A stretch of 44,228 bases of DNA, taken from Cellulosilyticum sp. Its GTDB lineage: Bacteria; Bacillota; Clostridia; Lachnospirales; Cellulosilyticaceae. The notes under the pieces are model-generated. The model had not been told where the DNA came from and ran no database searches. It saw only the letters and a list, made by a program, of their open reading frames with translations. The DNA lies in NCBI GenBank assembly GCA_029851645.1, contig JARKVN010000049.1:1-44228 (forward strand), given 5' to 3'. Position 1 is the stretch's first letter. The number at the start of each line of letters is the position of its first letter. Made by a program: the position numbers and the translations under genes. Positions 26,427-38,287 of the stretch are shown piece after piece.

Positions 26427-28718
26427 GTGATTGAACTTTATGAAGGTGGCGCTTATTTGATTCATGGGACGGATTTAATAAAGGACCATGCCAATATAGC
26501 AGAAGAGATTAAACAAAAGTATAGAATTGAATTAGCAGCAAAGGAAGAACTGACTCAAAATACAATCGCCTATGGGATTTTAAAAGCACATAATACATCT
26601 AATAATATGGAAGCTTTAAAACTTAAATTTGATGCCATAGCATCTCATGATATTACTTATGTAGGCATTATTCAAACAGCCAGAGCCAGTGGTCTTAAAG
26701 AGTTTTCCTTACCCTATGTTTTAACGAACTGTCATAATAGTCTGTGTGCAGTTGGCGGTACCATTAATGAAGATGACCATATATTTGGACTTTCCGCAGC
26801 TAAAAAATATGGCGGGATTTATGTGCCAGCTCATCAAGCTGTTATTCACCAATATATGCGTGAAATGATGAGTGGGTGTGGTAAAATGATTCTTGGTTCT
26901 GATAGTCATACAAGATATGGTGCACTTGGGACAATGGCTATTGGTGAAGGGGGAGGAGAGCTTGCAAAGCAGCTCCTTTCTAAGACTTATGATATGAATC
27001 GTCCAGGTGTAGTAGCTGTTTATTTAATTGGAGCACCTAATAAGGGTGTAGGCCCACAAGATATTGCTTTAACCATTATTGGCGCAGTCTTTAAAAAGGG
27101 TTATGTTAAAAACAAAGTAATGGAATTTGTTGGAGATGGCATTAAAAATCTAAATGTAGAGTACCGTAATGGAATTGATGTTATGACCACAGAAACGACT
27201 TGCCTTTCCTCTATTTGGGTAACAGATGATAAGGTAGAGGAGTATTTAGAGGCACATGGTAGAAAAGAAGCATATAAGAAGCTTAGCCCAGGTGAAGTTG
27301 CTTATTATGAGGGGGCTATTGTGGTGGATTTAGCTCAGGTTAAACCCATGATTGCACTACCATTTCATCCAAGTAATACATATACTATTGAAGAACTTAA
27401 TACAAACCTTGAAGAGATTTTGGCTCAAGTAGAGGTTGAAGCACGTGATAAATTTGGGGGTAAAGTAGAGTTTACTTTACGAGATAAAATTAAAAATGGA
27501 AAGCTTGTGGTGCAACAAGGGGTTATTGCAGGGTGCGCAGGAGGAACCTATGATAATATTTGTGATGCAGCAGACATTCTAAGAGGACATACTATTGGTT
27601 CGGGAGAATATACACTAAGCGTTTATCCCTCTAGTCAGCCTACCTTTATGAGCCTTGTTAAAAATGGGGCAGTTGCAGACTTAATGGCAGCGGGTGCTAC
27701 CGTTCGTACTGCATTCTGTGGCCCTTGCTTTGGTGCAGGAGATGTCCCTTCCAATAATGGACTGAGTATTCGTCATACGACACGTAACTTCCCGAATCGT
27801 GAAGGGTCTAAGCCTGGTGAAGGACAAATCTCAGGGGTGGCTTTAATGGATGCACGTAGTATTGCAGCCACTTCATTAAATGGAGGCGTATTAACAGCAG
27901 CAACAGATATAGATATTAACTTTACAAAACCTAGATATTTCTTCGATAAAACCCTCTATGAAACACGTTGCTATAATGGAGTCGGTAAACCTGATGTGGA
28001 AGCTGAACTTAAATTTGGGCCTAATATTACAGATTGGCCAGAAATGTCTCACCTAACAGAGCATCTTCTCTTAAAGGTGGTGGCAGAAATTCATGATGAA
28101 GTGACCACAACAGATGAACTCATTCCATCAGGAGAAACTTCAAGTTTTCGTTCAAATCCACTTCGTCTTGCCGAATTTACACTTTCAAGAAGTGTACCAG
28201 ATTATGTAGGTAAAGCAAAACTGCTTCAAAAAGTAGAACAGGCTAGACTAAATGGGGCAAATCCAATTGAAGTTTTAGATGAAGTTAAAGTAGCCTTTGA
28301 AAGAATTAAACAAATTTCAGGATTTGAAAAGATAGACCCAAAACAAACAGGGATGGGAAGTACTATTTATGCCAATAAACCAGGGGACGGTTCTGCTCGT
28401 GAGCAAGCAGCTTCTTGCCAAAAGGTACTGGGCGGCTGGGCAAATATTGCTAGAGAGTATGCAACGAAGAGATATCGTTCTAATTTGATTAACTGGGGGA
28501 TGTTACCTTTTACTTTAGAAGGGGAGATGATGTTTACAAATGATGAGTATCTTTTTATCTCCAATATTAGAGAGGCAGTTAAAAATAAAGTGAGTCAAAT
28601 AACAGCTTATGTATTAGGAGATTCTATTAAAACTTTTAAGTTGACACTAGATGATTTAACAGACGATGAAAGAGAAATTGTTCTAGCTGGATGCTTGATT
28701 AATTATTATAGAGCGTAG
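26427..28718 (+). CDS. Aconitase-superfamily hydratase (YbhJ-like)
   Basis: [54 protein letters not shown]...[10 protein letters not shown]: aconitase 4Fe-4S and substrate motifs. Confidence 0.88.
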   Translation: MIELYEGGAYLIHGTDLIKDHANIAEEIKQKYRIELAAKEELTQNTIAYGILKAHNTSNNMEALKLKFDAIASHDITYVGIIQTARASGLKEFSLPYVLTNCHNSLCAVGGTINEDDHIFGLSAAKKYGGIYVPAHQAVIHQYMREMMSGCGKMILGSDSHTRYGALGTMAIGEGGGELAKQLLSKTYDMNRPGVVAVYLIGAPNKGVGPQDIALTIIGAVFKKGYVKNKVMEFVGDGIKNLNVEYRNGIDVMTTETTCLSSIWVTDDKVEEYLEAHGRKEAYKKLSPGEVAYYEGAIVVDLAQVKPMIALPFHPSNTYTIEELNTNLEEILAQVEVEARDKFGGKVEFTLRDKIKNGKLVVQQGVIAGCAGGTYDNICDAADILRGHTIGSGEYTLSVYPSSQPTFMSLVKNGAVADLMAAGATVRTAFCGPCFGAGDVPSNNGLSIRHTTRNFPNREGSKPGEGQISGVALMDARSIAATSLNGGVLTAATDIDINFTKPRYFFDKTLYETRCYNGVGKPDVEAELKFGPNITDWPEMSHLTEHLLLKVVAEIHDEVTTTDELIPSGETSSFRSNPLRLAEFTLSRSVPDYVGKAKLLQKVEQARLNGANPIEVLDEVKVAFERIKQISGFEKIDPKQTGMGSTIYANKPGDGSAREQAASCQKVLGGWANIAREYATKRYRSNLINWGMLPFTLEGEMMFTNDEYLFISNIREAVKNKVSQITAYVLGDSIKTFKLTLDDLTDDEREIVLAGCLINYYRA

Positions 28719-28757
28719 TTAGGTCTAAAGGAAGAGTAGATTGACTGATATGGAAGA

Positions 28758-28798
28758 GGGGTATTACACTAAGTAAAAATGTGTAATACCCCTTTTTT
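28758..28798 (+). terminator. Rho-independent terminator after hydratase
   Basis: GGGGTATTACAC / GTGTAATACCCC plus T-run. Confidence 0.9.
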
Positions 28799-28902
28799 AT
28801 TTTTTGAATTTGTTTAATTATTCTTTTGGTAAGCACCTTTCCTCTGATTCAAGAAGATGAGTCCGTTATTAGTTAATGAAACAAGTTTCATATAAGTCCC
28901 CT

Positions 28903-29106
28903 TTAAACATTTAGTTTATCTTTTTCTAACTCATCTATTCTAATAAGTGGTAATTTAGTTACCCGTGCAATTTGCTCTTTGTTTAATAGCCCTTCTGCAA
29001 ATGTATAAAGCATTGCTTGTATATCCTCTTTTTCATCTAATGGATATTCTTTAGATAAATTAAGTGCTTTAATAACATCAAAGTTTCTACAAGTTAAGAT
29101 ACTCAT
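28903..29106 (-). CDS. Small hypothetical protein overlapping the upstream PLC gene by 20 nt
   Basis: 67 aa ORF; no clear RBS; start lies within the 3' end of the 29087..30055 gene. Confidence 0.4.
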   Translation of the reverse strand: MSILTCRNFDVIKALNLSKEYPLDEKEDIQAMLYTFAEGLLNKEQIARVTKLPLIRIDELEKDKLNV

Positions 29107-30055
29107 TGCTGATATATTTAAAAGGTCGTGTATCCTCTACGGGTAAGCCTGTAAGATAAGAAACATTGGGTAAGAGCGCTCTAAACTCATCAGCTGTTAT
29201 ATGAGATGTCGCAAAGTCGTAAGCAGCCTGTAAAAGGGCTGTGCTCTTTTTATTAGCATTTCTTAGAATATCATAAAAACTAAAGGTATAAACATTACCT
29301 GTTATAGGATGCAGCCAAACACGTTTATTGCGATTCATATAGTCAAAATCAGGAGTCAGACAGTTATAATAGGAGAAAGAATGAGCAAATGGCAAAAGTG
29401 ATGCAAGAGCCTTCTTAGCACCAAAACGATCATAGGTAAGTTTATAGTAAGTACGGGTATTTTTATAGGCCTCTTTAAAAGTCTGGCCACCATCAGTGAT
29501 ACCATAGTTTAAAAATATGGTTTCATCAAACATGGAAATCAAACTTTCAGGGAACTTAATATCTTTTAAGATATGTTTATGAATTTTAAACTCAGAGCTT
29601 TTGAGCGAGAATCGTTCCTCACAAAGAATCGTATCAATAGCTAGCTCTATTTTTTTATGAAAACCTATATATTTATGTGTTTCAGGAGCATCTTCTAGGT
29701 ATCTGCCACCTAGATAGAAGATGTAGGGATGTGCCATATAATCTAGAATGTAATGACAAATAAAACCACTAAGATAGCTTAGCCCCTTACGAAACTCTTT
29801 AGAAGAAATATCATATTTTTTGATTTGGCATAAGGCGGATATAAGAAAATCACTTGTTTTTTCCATATGCATTTTGGTAGCAAGAGAAGCTTTGTTATCT
29901 TTCTTTCGTAGGTGGTGGTAGTAAATGGGATCAGGTCCTTGAAGACCAATTAAAAATAGCTCTTTATTTTCTTTAAGACAAGGATAAAGAGGGCTGTTTT
30001 TTATATTTTGTGCTGTATCTAGGCCAAAAATGTAGTGGGTAATCGTATCTGGCAT
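29087..30055 (-). CDS. Zinc-dependent phospholipase C family protein
   Basis: MPDTITHYIFGLDTA...FLIGLQGPDPIYYHHL...GFICHYILDYMAHPYIFY: Zn-dependent PLC-like motif set. Confidence 0.85.
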   Translation of the reverse strand: MPDTITHYIFGLDTAQNIKNSPLYPCLKENKELFLIGLQGPDPIYYHHLRKKDNKASLATKMHMEKTSDFLISALCQIKKYDISSKEFRKGLSYLSGFICHYILDYMAHPYIFYLGGRYLEDAPETHKYIGFHKKIELAIDTILCEERFSLKSSEFKIHKHILKDIKFPESLISMFDETIFLNYGITDGGQTFKEAYKNTRTYYKLTYDRFGAKKALASLLPFAHSFSYYNCLTPDFDYMNRNKRVWLHPITGNVYTFSFYDILRNANKKSTALLQAAYDFATSHITADEFRALLPNVSYLTGLPVEDTRPFKYISNEYLNL

Positions 30056-30134
30056 TCCTTAAAACTCCTTCTTTGATTTCTTATAAACTAAGTATAGCAC
30101 TTAATATTTTTCTTAGAAAGAGTAAGTTTTAAAT

Positions 30135-30162
30135 AAAAAAACTCCTAAAAGTAGGAGTTTTT
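30135..30162 (-). terminator. Terminator hairpin downstream of the MraY/WecA-type gene
   Basis: AAAACTCCTA-AAAG-TAGGAGTTTT. Confidence 0.75.
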
Positions 30163-30168
30163 AAGTAT

Positions 30169-31224
30169 TTATTTTTTATTATTTTCATGAGTTGTCATGG
30201 TTTTTACAGTAAAGTAAAGAAGACATCCCATCATAATGAAAACCAAAACAACAAATTTAAAATTCCCATTAAAGAAAGCAATAGCAGATAAACCTAAAAT
30301 ACCACTAATACCATAAAGGGTTACAACAGCTTGCTTTTGAGTATAGCCATGGTCAACGAGTCTATGATGTAAGTGACCACGGTCTGGGGACATGATAGGT
30401 TTACCAGCTAGAAATCTTCTGATAATAGCAAAGGCTGTATCAAAAATAGGAAGCCCAAGTACTAAAAGTGCAACAAAAATCGTTGCAATGGTGTAACCTT
30501 TTAGAAGTCCCATAACAGAAGTAATTCCTAAAGTAAAGCCTAAAAATGTTGACCCCGTATCTCCCATGAAAATAGAAGCTGGGTTAAAGTTATAAGGTAA
30601 AAATCCCATACAAGCTCCAGCTAAAGTAGCTGTAAGTAAAGCCCCTGGTGGGTAACCTGCATAAATCGATAAGACCATTAAGCAAAGTGAAGCAATAGAT
30701 GAAACACCTGCTGCAAGACCATCTAATCCATCAATTAGATTAACCGCATTGGTTATGCCAACAATCCAAATAATGGTTGCTGGGATGGATAGAAAAGTAA
30801 TGTACTGTGCTTGGTCTCCAATAAAAGGAATGGTAATGAAATCAATACGAATGCCACATAAAGCAACAATAGCTGCTGCTAATACTTGAACAAGAAATTT
30901 AGGTTTTGCAGGAAGTTCATAAATATCATCAAAGAAGCCTAACAAGAAAATCATACCACAACCGATAAAGATTCCAATAACTTGTTTTATATTAACAAGA
31001 GGTAAGTACCAAACAACACATAAGAATGTAATTAAAAAACCTGCAAAAATTGCAATACCACCCATTCGAGGAATTGGTTTGGTGTGCATATCTCTTTTTC
31101 GAGGTTTTGCAACTGCACCTACTTTAAATGCAATTTTCTTTGCCAAAGGTGTTACGAAAAATGCAATTAAGAAAGCAGAAACAAAAGCAATACCATATAG
31201 AAGTGCATAATTGCCCACTGTCAT
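30169..31224 (-). CDS. Undecaprenyl-phosphate GlcNAc-1-phosphate transferase family (MraY/WecA/TagO-type)
   Basis: PIPRMGGIAIF, FDDIYELPAK, NAVNLIDGLDGLAAGV, FMGDTGSTFLGF. Start MTVGNYALLYG with AAGGAG upstream. Confidence 0.93.
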   Translation of the reverse strand: MTVGNYALLYGIAFVSAFLIAFFVTPLAKKIAFKVGAVAKPRKRDMHTKPIPRMGGIAIFAGFLITFLCVVWYLPLVNIKQVIGIFIGCGMIFLLGFFDDIYELPAKPKFLVQVLAAAIVALCGIRIDFITIPFIGDQAQYITFLSIPATIIWIVGITNAVNLIDGLDGLAAGVSSIASLCLMVLSIYAGYPPGALLTATLAGACMGFLPYNFNPASIFMGDTGSTFLGFTLGITSVMGLLKGYTIATIFVALLVLGLPIFDTAFAIIRRFLAGKPIMSPDRGHLHHRLVDHGYTQKQAVVTLYGISGILGLSAIAFFNGNFKFVVLVFIMMGCLLYFTVKTMTTHENNKK

Positions 31225-31442
31225 TTTCATCTCCTTAAAATATGTAAAGACATATATGAATAGTAATATTGTATACTCATTTATCATTATGTATTCACAA
31301 ATTTTTATAAAGTAGTATGTTAAATAAAGAAGGTAAGGGACAACTTGATTTTAGTTAAACTTCATAACATACCCCTTTTAAGTTTTATAACAATTGCACC
31401 GAATTGTCAACTAGGGCAACCGGTGCTATTGTAAAAAAATTA

Positions 31443-32084
<642 letters not shown>

Positions 32085-32096
32085 CTAGGTTCTTAG

Positions 32097-32525
32097 TTAA
32101 TTTTCAATTTTTGCAATGCGATTGATGTGTCTTTCTTCATTTGAAAAAGGCGTTGATAAGAAGGTATCAACTACTTTTATAGCATGAGAAGGTCCGATAA
32201 CGCGCCCACCTAAAGCAATAATATTGGTATCATTGTGAAGGCGAGTTGCTTCAGCTGAGAATACGTCGTGACAAAGAGCACAACGAATACCAGGAATCTT
32301 ATTGGCAGCAATAGAAATACCAATTCCTGTTCCACAAATTAAAACACCTTTTTCACATTCTCCACTCAGTACAGCTTCACTTACTGCTTTAGCATAGTCT
32401 GGGTAGTCTACCGCATCTGTATTATTGCATCCAAAATCCTTAAATTCGATGTGATTTGCCTTAAAGTGAGCAATAAGTTCTTGTTTTAAAGCAAATCCAC
32501 CATGGTCGCATCCGATTGCTATCAT
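32097..32525 (-). CDS. rpiB: Ribose 5-phosphate isomerase B
   Basis: MIAIGCDHGGFALKQ...VLICGTGIGISIAANKIPGIRCALCHD. Confidence 0.96.
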   Translation of the reverse strand: MIAIGCDHGGFALKQELIAHFKANHIEFKDFGCNNTDAVDYPDYAKAVSEAVLSGECEKGVLICGTGIGISIAANKIPGIRCALCHDVFSAEATRLHNDTNIIALGGRVIGPSHAIKVVDTFLSTPFSNEERHINRIAKIEN

Positions 32526-32642
32526 AAGAATTCCTCCATTGATATTTTAATATAATTATCTTCCTAATACTATAATATGTTTTCGAAGTTTGTAAATAGA
32601 AATCTTATAAACTTAAGTTTTTTTAAGAAATTGTTAGCTAGG

Positions 32643-33683
32643 CTATACCTCTAAGATGTGATAGCCTGCTGATTTCTCAAGACGATTCATAATAGCGCTT
32701 CCAATACCTGTTTCTTTAAAAGCTAAAGAATAAACAATATGAATCTTTTCATCATCAAATTGTCTAAGGACTTCAAATAAGTTAGAAGCGATGGTTAAAG
32801 GGTTACTTTCTGTCCCACTACTAATGACTTTATCAGCCTTAAAAAAAGAAGCGGTTTCATCAGTAGCAAGTACACCTACTGTCTTACCTTGAGCCTTGGC
32901 CTTTTTTACCAAAGTATTAATGGTTTGTATCACGGCACTTTGCTCGCCCTTAACGATAATGACATCAGCATTAGGTGAGTAGTGGGTATATTTCATACCT
33001 GGAGCACGAGGAATTTCACCCTCTTTAAGCTTATGGCCAAGAGCAGGGTCTAAAGCGATCTTACCTATACCAAGGACCTCTTCTAACATTTCCAAGGTAA
33101 TACCACCTGGCCTAAGAATCATAGCAGTTTCACCAGTTGTATCAATAACTGTTGATTCGACACCATATTCAGAAGTCCCGCCTTCAAGGATGCAGTCAAT
33201 TTTACCATTTAGGTCTTCATAGACACGTGAAAAGTTGGTTGGACTAGGTTTACCAGAAGTATTGGCACTAGGTGCAGCAAGGGGCAGTCCTGAAAGTTTA
33301 ATGAGCTTTGTAATAGTTGGATGAGAAGGGAAGCGAATGGCAACCGTATCTAATCCACCGGTCACTATTTTAGGGACTATAGAACTTGCCTTAAAAACAA
33401 GGGTCATAGGACCTGGCCAAAAAGCTTTTATAAGTTTTTCAGCTAAGGGAGAAACCTCTTGCACAAGTAAGCTCAGTTCATCTAGGCCTGCAATATGTAC
33501 AATAAGTGGATTATCACTAGGGCGTCCCTTGGCTTTGTAAATATTTTGGACAGCTGTTTGATTTAAGGCATTGGCACAAAGTCCATAAACTGTTTCAGTT
33601 GGGCAGGCTACAAGGCCACCTTCCTTAATAATATCTGCGGCTTGTTGTAAGTGATTTGTGTCTGAAATAATGACTGTTTTCAT
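32643..33683 (-). CDS. L-threonylcarbamoyladenylate synthase (Sua5/YwlC/TsaC family)
   Basis: GGLVACPTETVYGLCANA, KGRPSDNPLIVHI, PSANTSGKPSPT plus Sua5 C-terminal domain (APGMKYTHYSPNADV). Confidence 0.95.
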   Translation of the reverse strand: MKTVIISDTNHLQQAADIIKEGGLVACPTETVYGLCANALNQTAVQNIYKAKGRPSDNPLIVHIAGLDELSLLVQEVSPLAEKLIKAFWPGPMTLVFKASSIVPKIVTGGLDTVAIRFPSHPTITKLIKLSGLPLAAPSANTSGKPSPTNFSRVYEDLNGKIDCILEGGTSEYGVESTVIDTTGETAMILRPGGITLEMLEEVLGIGKIALDPALGHKLKEGEIPRAPGMKYTHYSPNADVIIVKGEQSAVIQTINTLVKKAKAQGKTVGVLATDETASFFKADKVISSGTESNPLTIASNLFEVLRQFDDEKIHIVYSLAFKETGIGSAIMNRLEKSAGYHILEV

Positions 33684-33782
33684 CATCATACTCCTATCAT
33701 TAAGCAAGATATTTAATCTAACCTATAGTATACCATAAATAGTGAGTTAAGATAACAAAATAGGTAAATTTCACACAAAAAA

Positions 33783-33821
33783 AGGATTGAATTGTCTTAT
33801 AAAAAGACTACTACAATCCAT
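33783..33821 (-). terminator. Terminator-like imperfect hairpin downstream of the Usp-like gene
   Basis: On minus: GGATTGTAGTAGTC...GACAATTCAATCC then TTTTTTT. Confidence 0.65.
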
Positions 33822-33857
33822 TTATTGATTAAGTAACGATTAATAAAAAATATCCGA

Positions 33858-34277
33858 TTAGTTTCCAGAAACTGAGCGTAATGGCTCTTCATCAGAAAGA
33901 CGTTGCAGAACAATAATTTCAACATCATAAAGCCCATTAATAATTTCATCATAAACAGAAGGTGATGGACTTACAATGTGTGAAGGTGGTTCACCAATGA
34001 CTAAATGAGTGAAAGCATTCTCCTTTACAAAGTTTGTAAAGACTTGAGCAACTTGCTCACCACATAAGCAGTGCACTTCACCACCTAATTCACCGCCATG
34101 AGCAAATAAATCTTCTAATAGAAGGCTACTTTCTGGATGATCAAAAATGGTTTCCCCTTTTCTGATGTGTAAAATATGAAGTGGTGCATTTAGTGATTTG
34201 GCTACTCTATGCCCTTCATCGATTAAGCGACGGCTATTTTCTTGAATTGTAATACCAACTAATACTTTTGAGTTCAT
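33858..34277 (-). CDS. Universal stress protein-like (Usp fold) protein
   Basis: KVLVGITIQENSRRLIDEGHRVAKSLNAPLHILHIRKG...FTHLVIGEPPSH: Usp/KdpD-like alpha/beta pattern. Confidence 0.65.
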   Translation of the reverse strand: MNSKVLVGITIQENSRRLIDEGHRVAKSLNAPLHILHIRKGETIFDHPESSLLLEDLFAHGGELGGEVHCLCGEQVAQVFTNFVKENAFTHLVIGEPPSHIVSPSPSVYDEIINGLYDVEIIVLQRLSDEEPLRSVSGN

Positions 34278-34407
34278 GTCACACACTCCTTTGGTCGTTT
34301 TATTGATTTATTATAACATAAAATTTATAAGAGAAATATAAATAAAAGATAAAGATTACTATTGCCAAGTTAGGTGTGACATAAGCTTATTTTATTAAAT
34401 TAATAAG

Positions 34408-36873
34408 TTAGACACGTTTGTCTAAAAGCGGTGTAAGTCCCCAAATTTCAGTGGCATATTCTTTAATGGTTCGATCAGAACTAAATTTACCAGAACAAGC
34501 AGTGTTAATGATGGCTTTTTGGTTCCAACTGATTGGGTCACGGTAAGCTTTTTCAACTTCTTTTTGAACCTCATAGTAACTACGTAAATCTTTTAAAATA
34601 AAGTAAGGGTCAGCTAGATTATCACCTGCTCTATTTAGAAGAGACTCGTAAAGTTCTGTAAATAAATGAGGATTGGATGGACAAAGCATACCGTTAATTA
34701 AGCTTTTTAAGACAGTATGAATTGCTTCATCTGAATTATAAATATCCCAAGGGTTATATTGACCAGAAGCATATAAAGAAAGAACTTCTGAACAAGTTAA
34801 ACCAAAGATAAAGATATTATCTTTACCAACTTCTTCAAATATTTCAATATTGGCACCATCTAGTGTACCTACTGTAAGGGCACCATTTAACATGAATTTC
34901 ATATTACCAGTACCAGAAGCCTCTTTACTTGCTGTAGAAATTTGTTCACTGACATTGGCAGCAGGAATAATAATTTCTGCATTAGAAACACAGTAGTTTT
35001 CAATAAAAACAACAGTAAGTAAATCTTTTACCATAGGATCGTTATTAACAAGGTCAGCTACAGTGTTAATGAGTTTAATAATAAGTTTTGCCCTAGTATA
35101 TCCAGGTGCAGCTTTCGCACCAAAAATAAAGGTACGAGGAACATAATTGCCATTTGGATTGGCTTTAATCTCATTATAAAGCATCATAATATGAAGTACA
35201 TTCATAAGCTGACGCTTGTATTCATGTAGACGTTTAACTTGAACATCAAAGATAGAATCTGGATTAACAGTAATTTGATTATGCTCCTTAATATAACGAG
35301 CAAGACGTTCTTTGTTATGCTGTTTAATTCTGCGATAGTCCTCAATAAAGGCTTTGTCATTACTATAAGGCATAAGACGTTTAAGTTCATTTAAATCTGT
35401 ATACCATTTATCTCCGATTGTATTTGTAATAAGATCTGCAAGTTTTTTATTAGCATGGCCTAACCAGCGTCTTTGCGTGATACCATTGGTTTTGTTATTA
35501 AATTTTTGAGGATAGATATGATAGAAGTTTTTAAGTACATTGTTTTTTAAGATTTCAGTATGAATCGCAGCAACACCATTAACAGAGAAGCTTCCAACAA
35601 TAGCAAGATAAGCCATCTTGATTTTTCCATCACTAATAATACTCATTTCATGAATGATATTTTCTGGCAAATGATGAACTTCTCTAAGCTCAATACAGAA
35701 ACGTCTATTAATTTCTTCAATAAGCTGATAAATACGAGGAAGAAGTCGCTTGAATAGCTCAATAGGCCAAGTTTCAAGGGCTTCAATCATAATGGTATGG
35801 TTGGTGTAGGCACAAGTACGTGTTGTAATATCAAAAGCATCCTCCCATGAAAGACCCTCTTCATCCAGTAAAATACGCATCAGTTCAGCTACAGCAATAG
35901 AAGGATGTGTATCATTCATTTGAAAAACAATTTTATCAGGAAGGGAATAGATGCTCTCATTAGATTTCTTGAATTTAGCAATCGCCTGTTGAACAGTAGC
36001 AGAAACAAAGAAGTATTGTTGTTTAAGTCTTAGCTCTTTACCTTTATAGTGGTTATCGTTAGGGTAAAGGACTTCAACTAAAGTTTTAGCTAAAGTTTGT
36101 TGTTCAACAGCCTTCTCATAAGCACCTTGATCAAAGAATTGAAGGACAAATTTCTGAGGTGCTTCAGCATCCCAAAGTCTTAAACCATTAATAAATCCAT
36201 TTTTATAGCCAACAATAGGCATATCATAAGGAATGGCAAGAACAGAATCATAATCCTTTTGAACAAAATGAAGTCTACCATTTTCATCCATATAATTTTC
36301 GACAATGCCACCAAATTTCACTTCTTGGGCATTATCCTTACGCTTTACTTCCCAAGCATTTCCATTAGCAAGCCAGTCGTCAGGATGTTCTACTTGATGG
36401 CCATCCTCAATCTTTTGTTTAAAAATACCATAATTATAACGAATACCACAGCCATAGGCAGGATAAGAAAGTGTAGACAGAGAGTCTAAGAAACAAGCAG
36501 CAAGTCTACCTAAACCACCATTTCCAAGTCCTGCATCAGGTTCTTGGTCTTCAATAAGGTCTAAGTCAATATCAATGTTTAGTTCCTTTAGGACCTCTTT
36601 TACCTCTTCTAAAATGCCCATATTAACAAGGTTGTTACCAAGAGCACGGCCCACTAGAAATTCCATAGATAAATAATAAACAATTTTTGGGGCTTTCTCA
36701 GTATAAGCTCTTTGTGTTTGAATCCAGTCATCTGTAATGACATCACGAACAGCAAAAGCAACGGCTTGGTAAATTTCTTGTGGTGAGGCATCTTCTAGTG
36801 TCTTACGAGAAAAATTTCTAATGTGGTCTAAAATTTCATTTTTAAATTTATTTTTATTAAAACCATATGGCAT
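34408..36873 (-). CDS. glgP: Glycogen/starch phosphorylase
   Basis: YYLSMEFLVGRALGNNL, GLGNGGLGRLAACFLDS, QMNDTHPSIAVAELMR, VKRLHEYKRQLMN, EASGTGNMKFMLNGALTVGTLDGANIE. Confidence 0.97.
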   Translation of the reverse strand: MPYGFNKNKFKNEILDHIRNFSRKTLEDASPQEIYQAVAFAVRDVITDDWIQTQRAYTEKAPKIVYYLSMEFLVGRALGNNLVNMGILEEVKEVLKELNIDIDLDLIEDQEPDAGLGNGGLGRLAACFLDSLSTLSYPAYGCGIRYNYGIFKQKIEDGHQVEHPDDWLANGNAWEVKRKDNAQEVKFGGIVENYMDENGRLHFVQKDYDSVLAIPYDMPIVGYKNGFINGLRLWDAEAPQKFVLQFFDQGAYEKAVEQQTLAKTLVEVLYPNDNHYKGKELRLKQQYFFVSATVQQAIAKFKKSNESIYSLPDKIVFQMNDTHPSIAVAELMRILLDEEGLSWEDAFDITTRTCAYTNHTIMIEALETWPIELFKRLLPRIYQLIEEINRRFCIELREVHHLPENIIHEMSIISDGKIKMAYLAIVGSFSVNGVAAIHTEILKNNVLKNFYHIYPQKFNNKTNGITQRRWLGHANKKLADLITNTIGDKWYTDLNELKRLMPYSNDKAFIEDYRRIKQHNKERLARYIKEHNQITVNPDSIFDVQVKRLHEYKRQLMNVLHIMMLYNEIKANPNGNYVPRTFIFGAKAAPGYTRAKLIIKLINTVADLVNNDPMVKDLLTVVFIENYCVSNAEIIIPAANVSEQISTASKEASGTGNMKFMLNGALTVGTLDGANIEIFEEVGKDNIFIFGLTCSEVLSLYASGQYNPWDIYNSDEAIHTVLKSLINGMLCPSNPHLFTELYESLLNRAGDNLADPYFILKDLRSYYEVQKEVEKAYRDPISWNQKAIINTACSGKFSSDRTIKEYATEIWGLTPLLDKRV

Positions 36874-36976
36874 AATAATTCCCTCCTTAAATAGTAGCAG
36901 AAAATAATATAGTCTATTCAAGTATTTTCCAGTTATCAAGGGGTTTATACAATGCGAGTTCGTTTTGGAAAAAGGT

Positions 36977-38287
36977 TTAAATACTGAAGAAAGCTTTTAG
37001 AGCTTGTGCAGTATAAATAAAGTCTGATTTTGCCATCAGTTCCCTAGCTGAGTGCATAGCAAGCATTGGAGAACCAACATCTACTGAGCGAATACCAAGA
37101 TGAGCATTAGCAACTGGACCTATGGTAGAGCCGCCTCTTTCATCTGAACGATTAACAAATACTTGGAATGGAATCTCATGAGCTTTACAGATACCTGCAA
37201 AAACGGCATAAGAATCGCTGTCTGTTGTGTAGTTAAAGTTAGCATTGACTTTAATTGCAGGACCTTTACCTGGTAAGACTTTGTTAGTTGGATCACTTTT
37301 TTCCATGTAGTTAGGGTGTGCAAGGTGCGCCACATCTCCAGAAATCATGAATGAGTTTTCAAGTGCCATAAAGAAAGCTTCTCTAGATGTTTTACCAAGA
37401 GCTATCATAATTCTTTCTAGAACACGTACTAAAAATGGGGCATCTGCTCCTTGCTTTGTATTACTACCAACTTCTTCATTATCATAGCAAACAAACATAG
37501 AAACACCTTTTTGTGAGCTGTTGTTAAGAAGTGCATAAAGGCCACCATAAGTCATTGAAAGGTCATCAAGGCGTGGTGCTGAGATAAACTCTTCCTTTAA
37601 ACCAACACACATACTTTTTTCATAAGGATAAAGGTAAAGATCAGCATCAAGTATATCAAGAGCTTCTACTTTAAGTGCATCAGCAAGAAGTTCTAGCATA
37701 AGAGAAGTGCTGACTTTCTCATGAGTATAAGTCAAGATAGGAAGCGTATCTTTTTGTTTATTAAGAGCTACTCCTTGATTGACTTCGCGGTTCATATGAA
37801 TTGCGAGACTTGGAATAATAAGAATAGGGTTATTGAGGTCGACTAAGCGTGTTTCAGGACGAAGTAAATCATTGGACTTAAGAGAAACTCGACCTGCAAC
37901 AGATAAAGGCCTATCAAACCAAGTGCTTAAAATACCTCCACCATAGCCTTCTGTATTGAGTTTAATGTAATTTTCTGTTTGCATTTGTGCATTGGGTTTG
38001 ATTCTAAAGCCAGGCACATCATTATGTGTTCCAATAATTTTGAAACCTTCTTTTTCAATATCAGTAGAATTGATGCAAAAAGCAATAATACATGAATCGT
38101 TAATTGTTGTATAGTATTTACCGCCTTCTTTTAAGTTCCAAGCTGCCCCTGGATTAAGAGCTACAAATTCCTGCTCTTCTAAAAGTTTTTTACAAGATGC
38201 AGTGGCATGGAACATGGTTGGGCTGGCATCAATAAAATCTAAAAGATTTTGAGTAAGTTCATTTTCTGTTTGGAGCCTATTTTCCAT
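36977..38287 (-). CDS. apeB: M18 family aminopeptidase
   Basis: LLDFIDASPTMFHA, GTHNDVPGFRIKPN, FVCYDNEEVGSNTKQGADA, NRSDERGGSTIGP. Confidence 0.95.
   Translation of the reverse strand: MENRLQTENELTQNLLDFIDASPTMFHATASCKKLLEEQEFVALNPGAAWNLKEGGKYYTTINDSCIIAFCINSTDIEKEGFKIIGTHNDVPGFRIKPNAQMQTENYIKLNTEGYGGGILSTWFDRPLSVAGRVSLKSNDLLRPETRLVDLNNPILIIPSLAIHMNREVNQGVALNKQKDTLPILTYTHEKVSTSLMLELLADALKVEALDILDADLYLYPYEKSMCVGLKEEFISAPRLDDLSMTYGGLYALLNNSSQKGVSMFVCYDNEEVGSNTKQGADAPFLVRVLERIMIALGKTSREAFFMALENSFMISGDVAHLAHPNYMEKSDPTNKVLPGKGPAIKVNANFNYTTDSDSYAVFAGICKAHEIPFQVFVNRSDERGGSTIGPVANAHLGIRSVDVGSPMLAMHSARELMAKSDFIYTAQALKAFFSI

Noticed and set aside
31389-31432. Imperfect hairpin downstream of upp (ACAATTGCACCG...CGGTGCTATTGT)
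   Set aside because: Plausible upp terminator but lacks a clear U-tract in the minus direction; not called as a confident feature.
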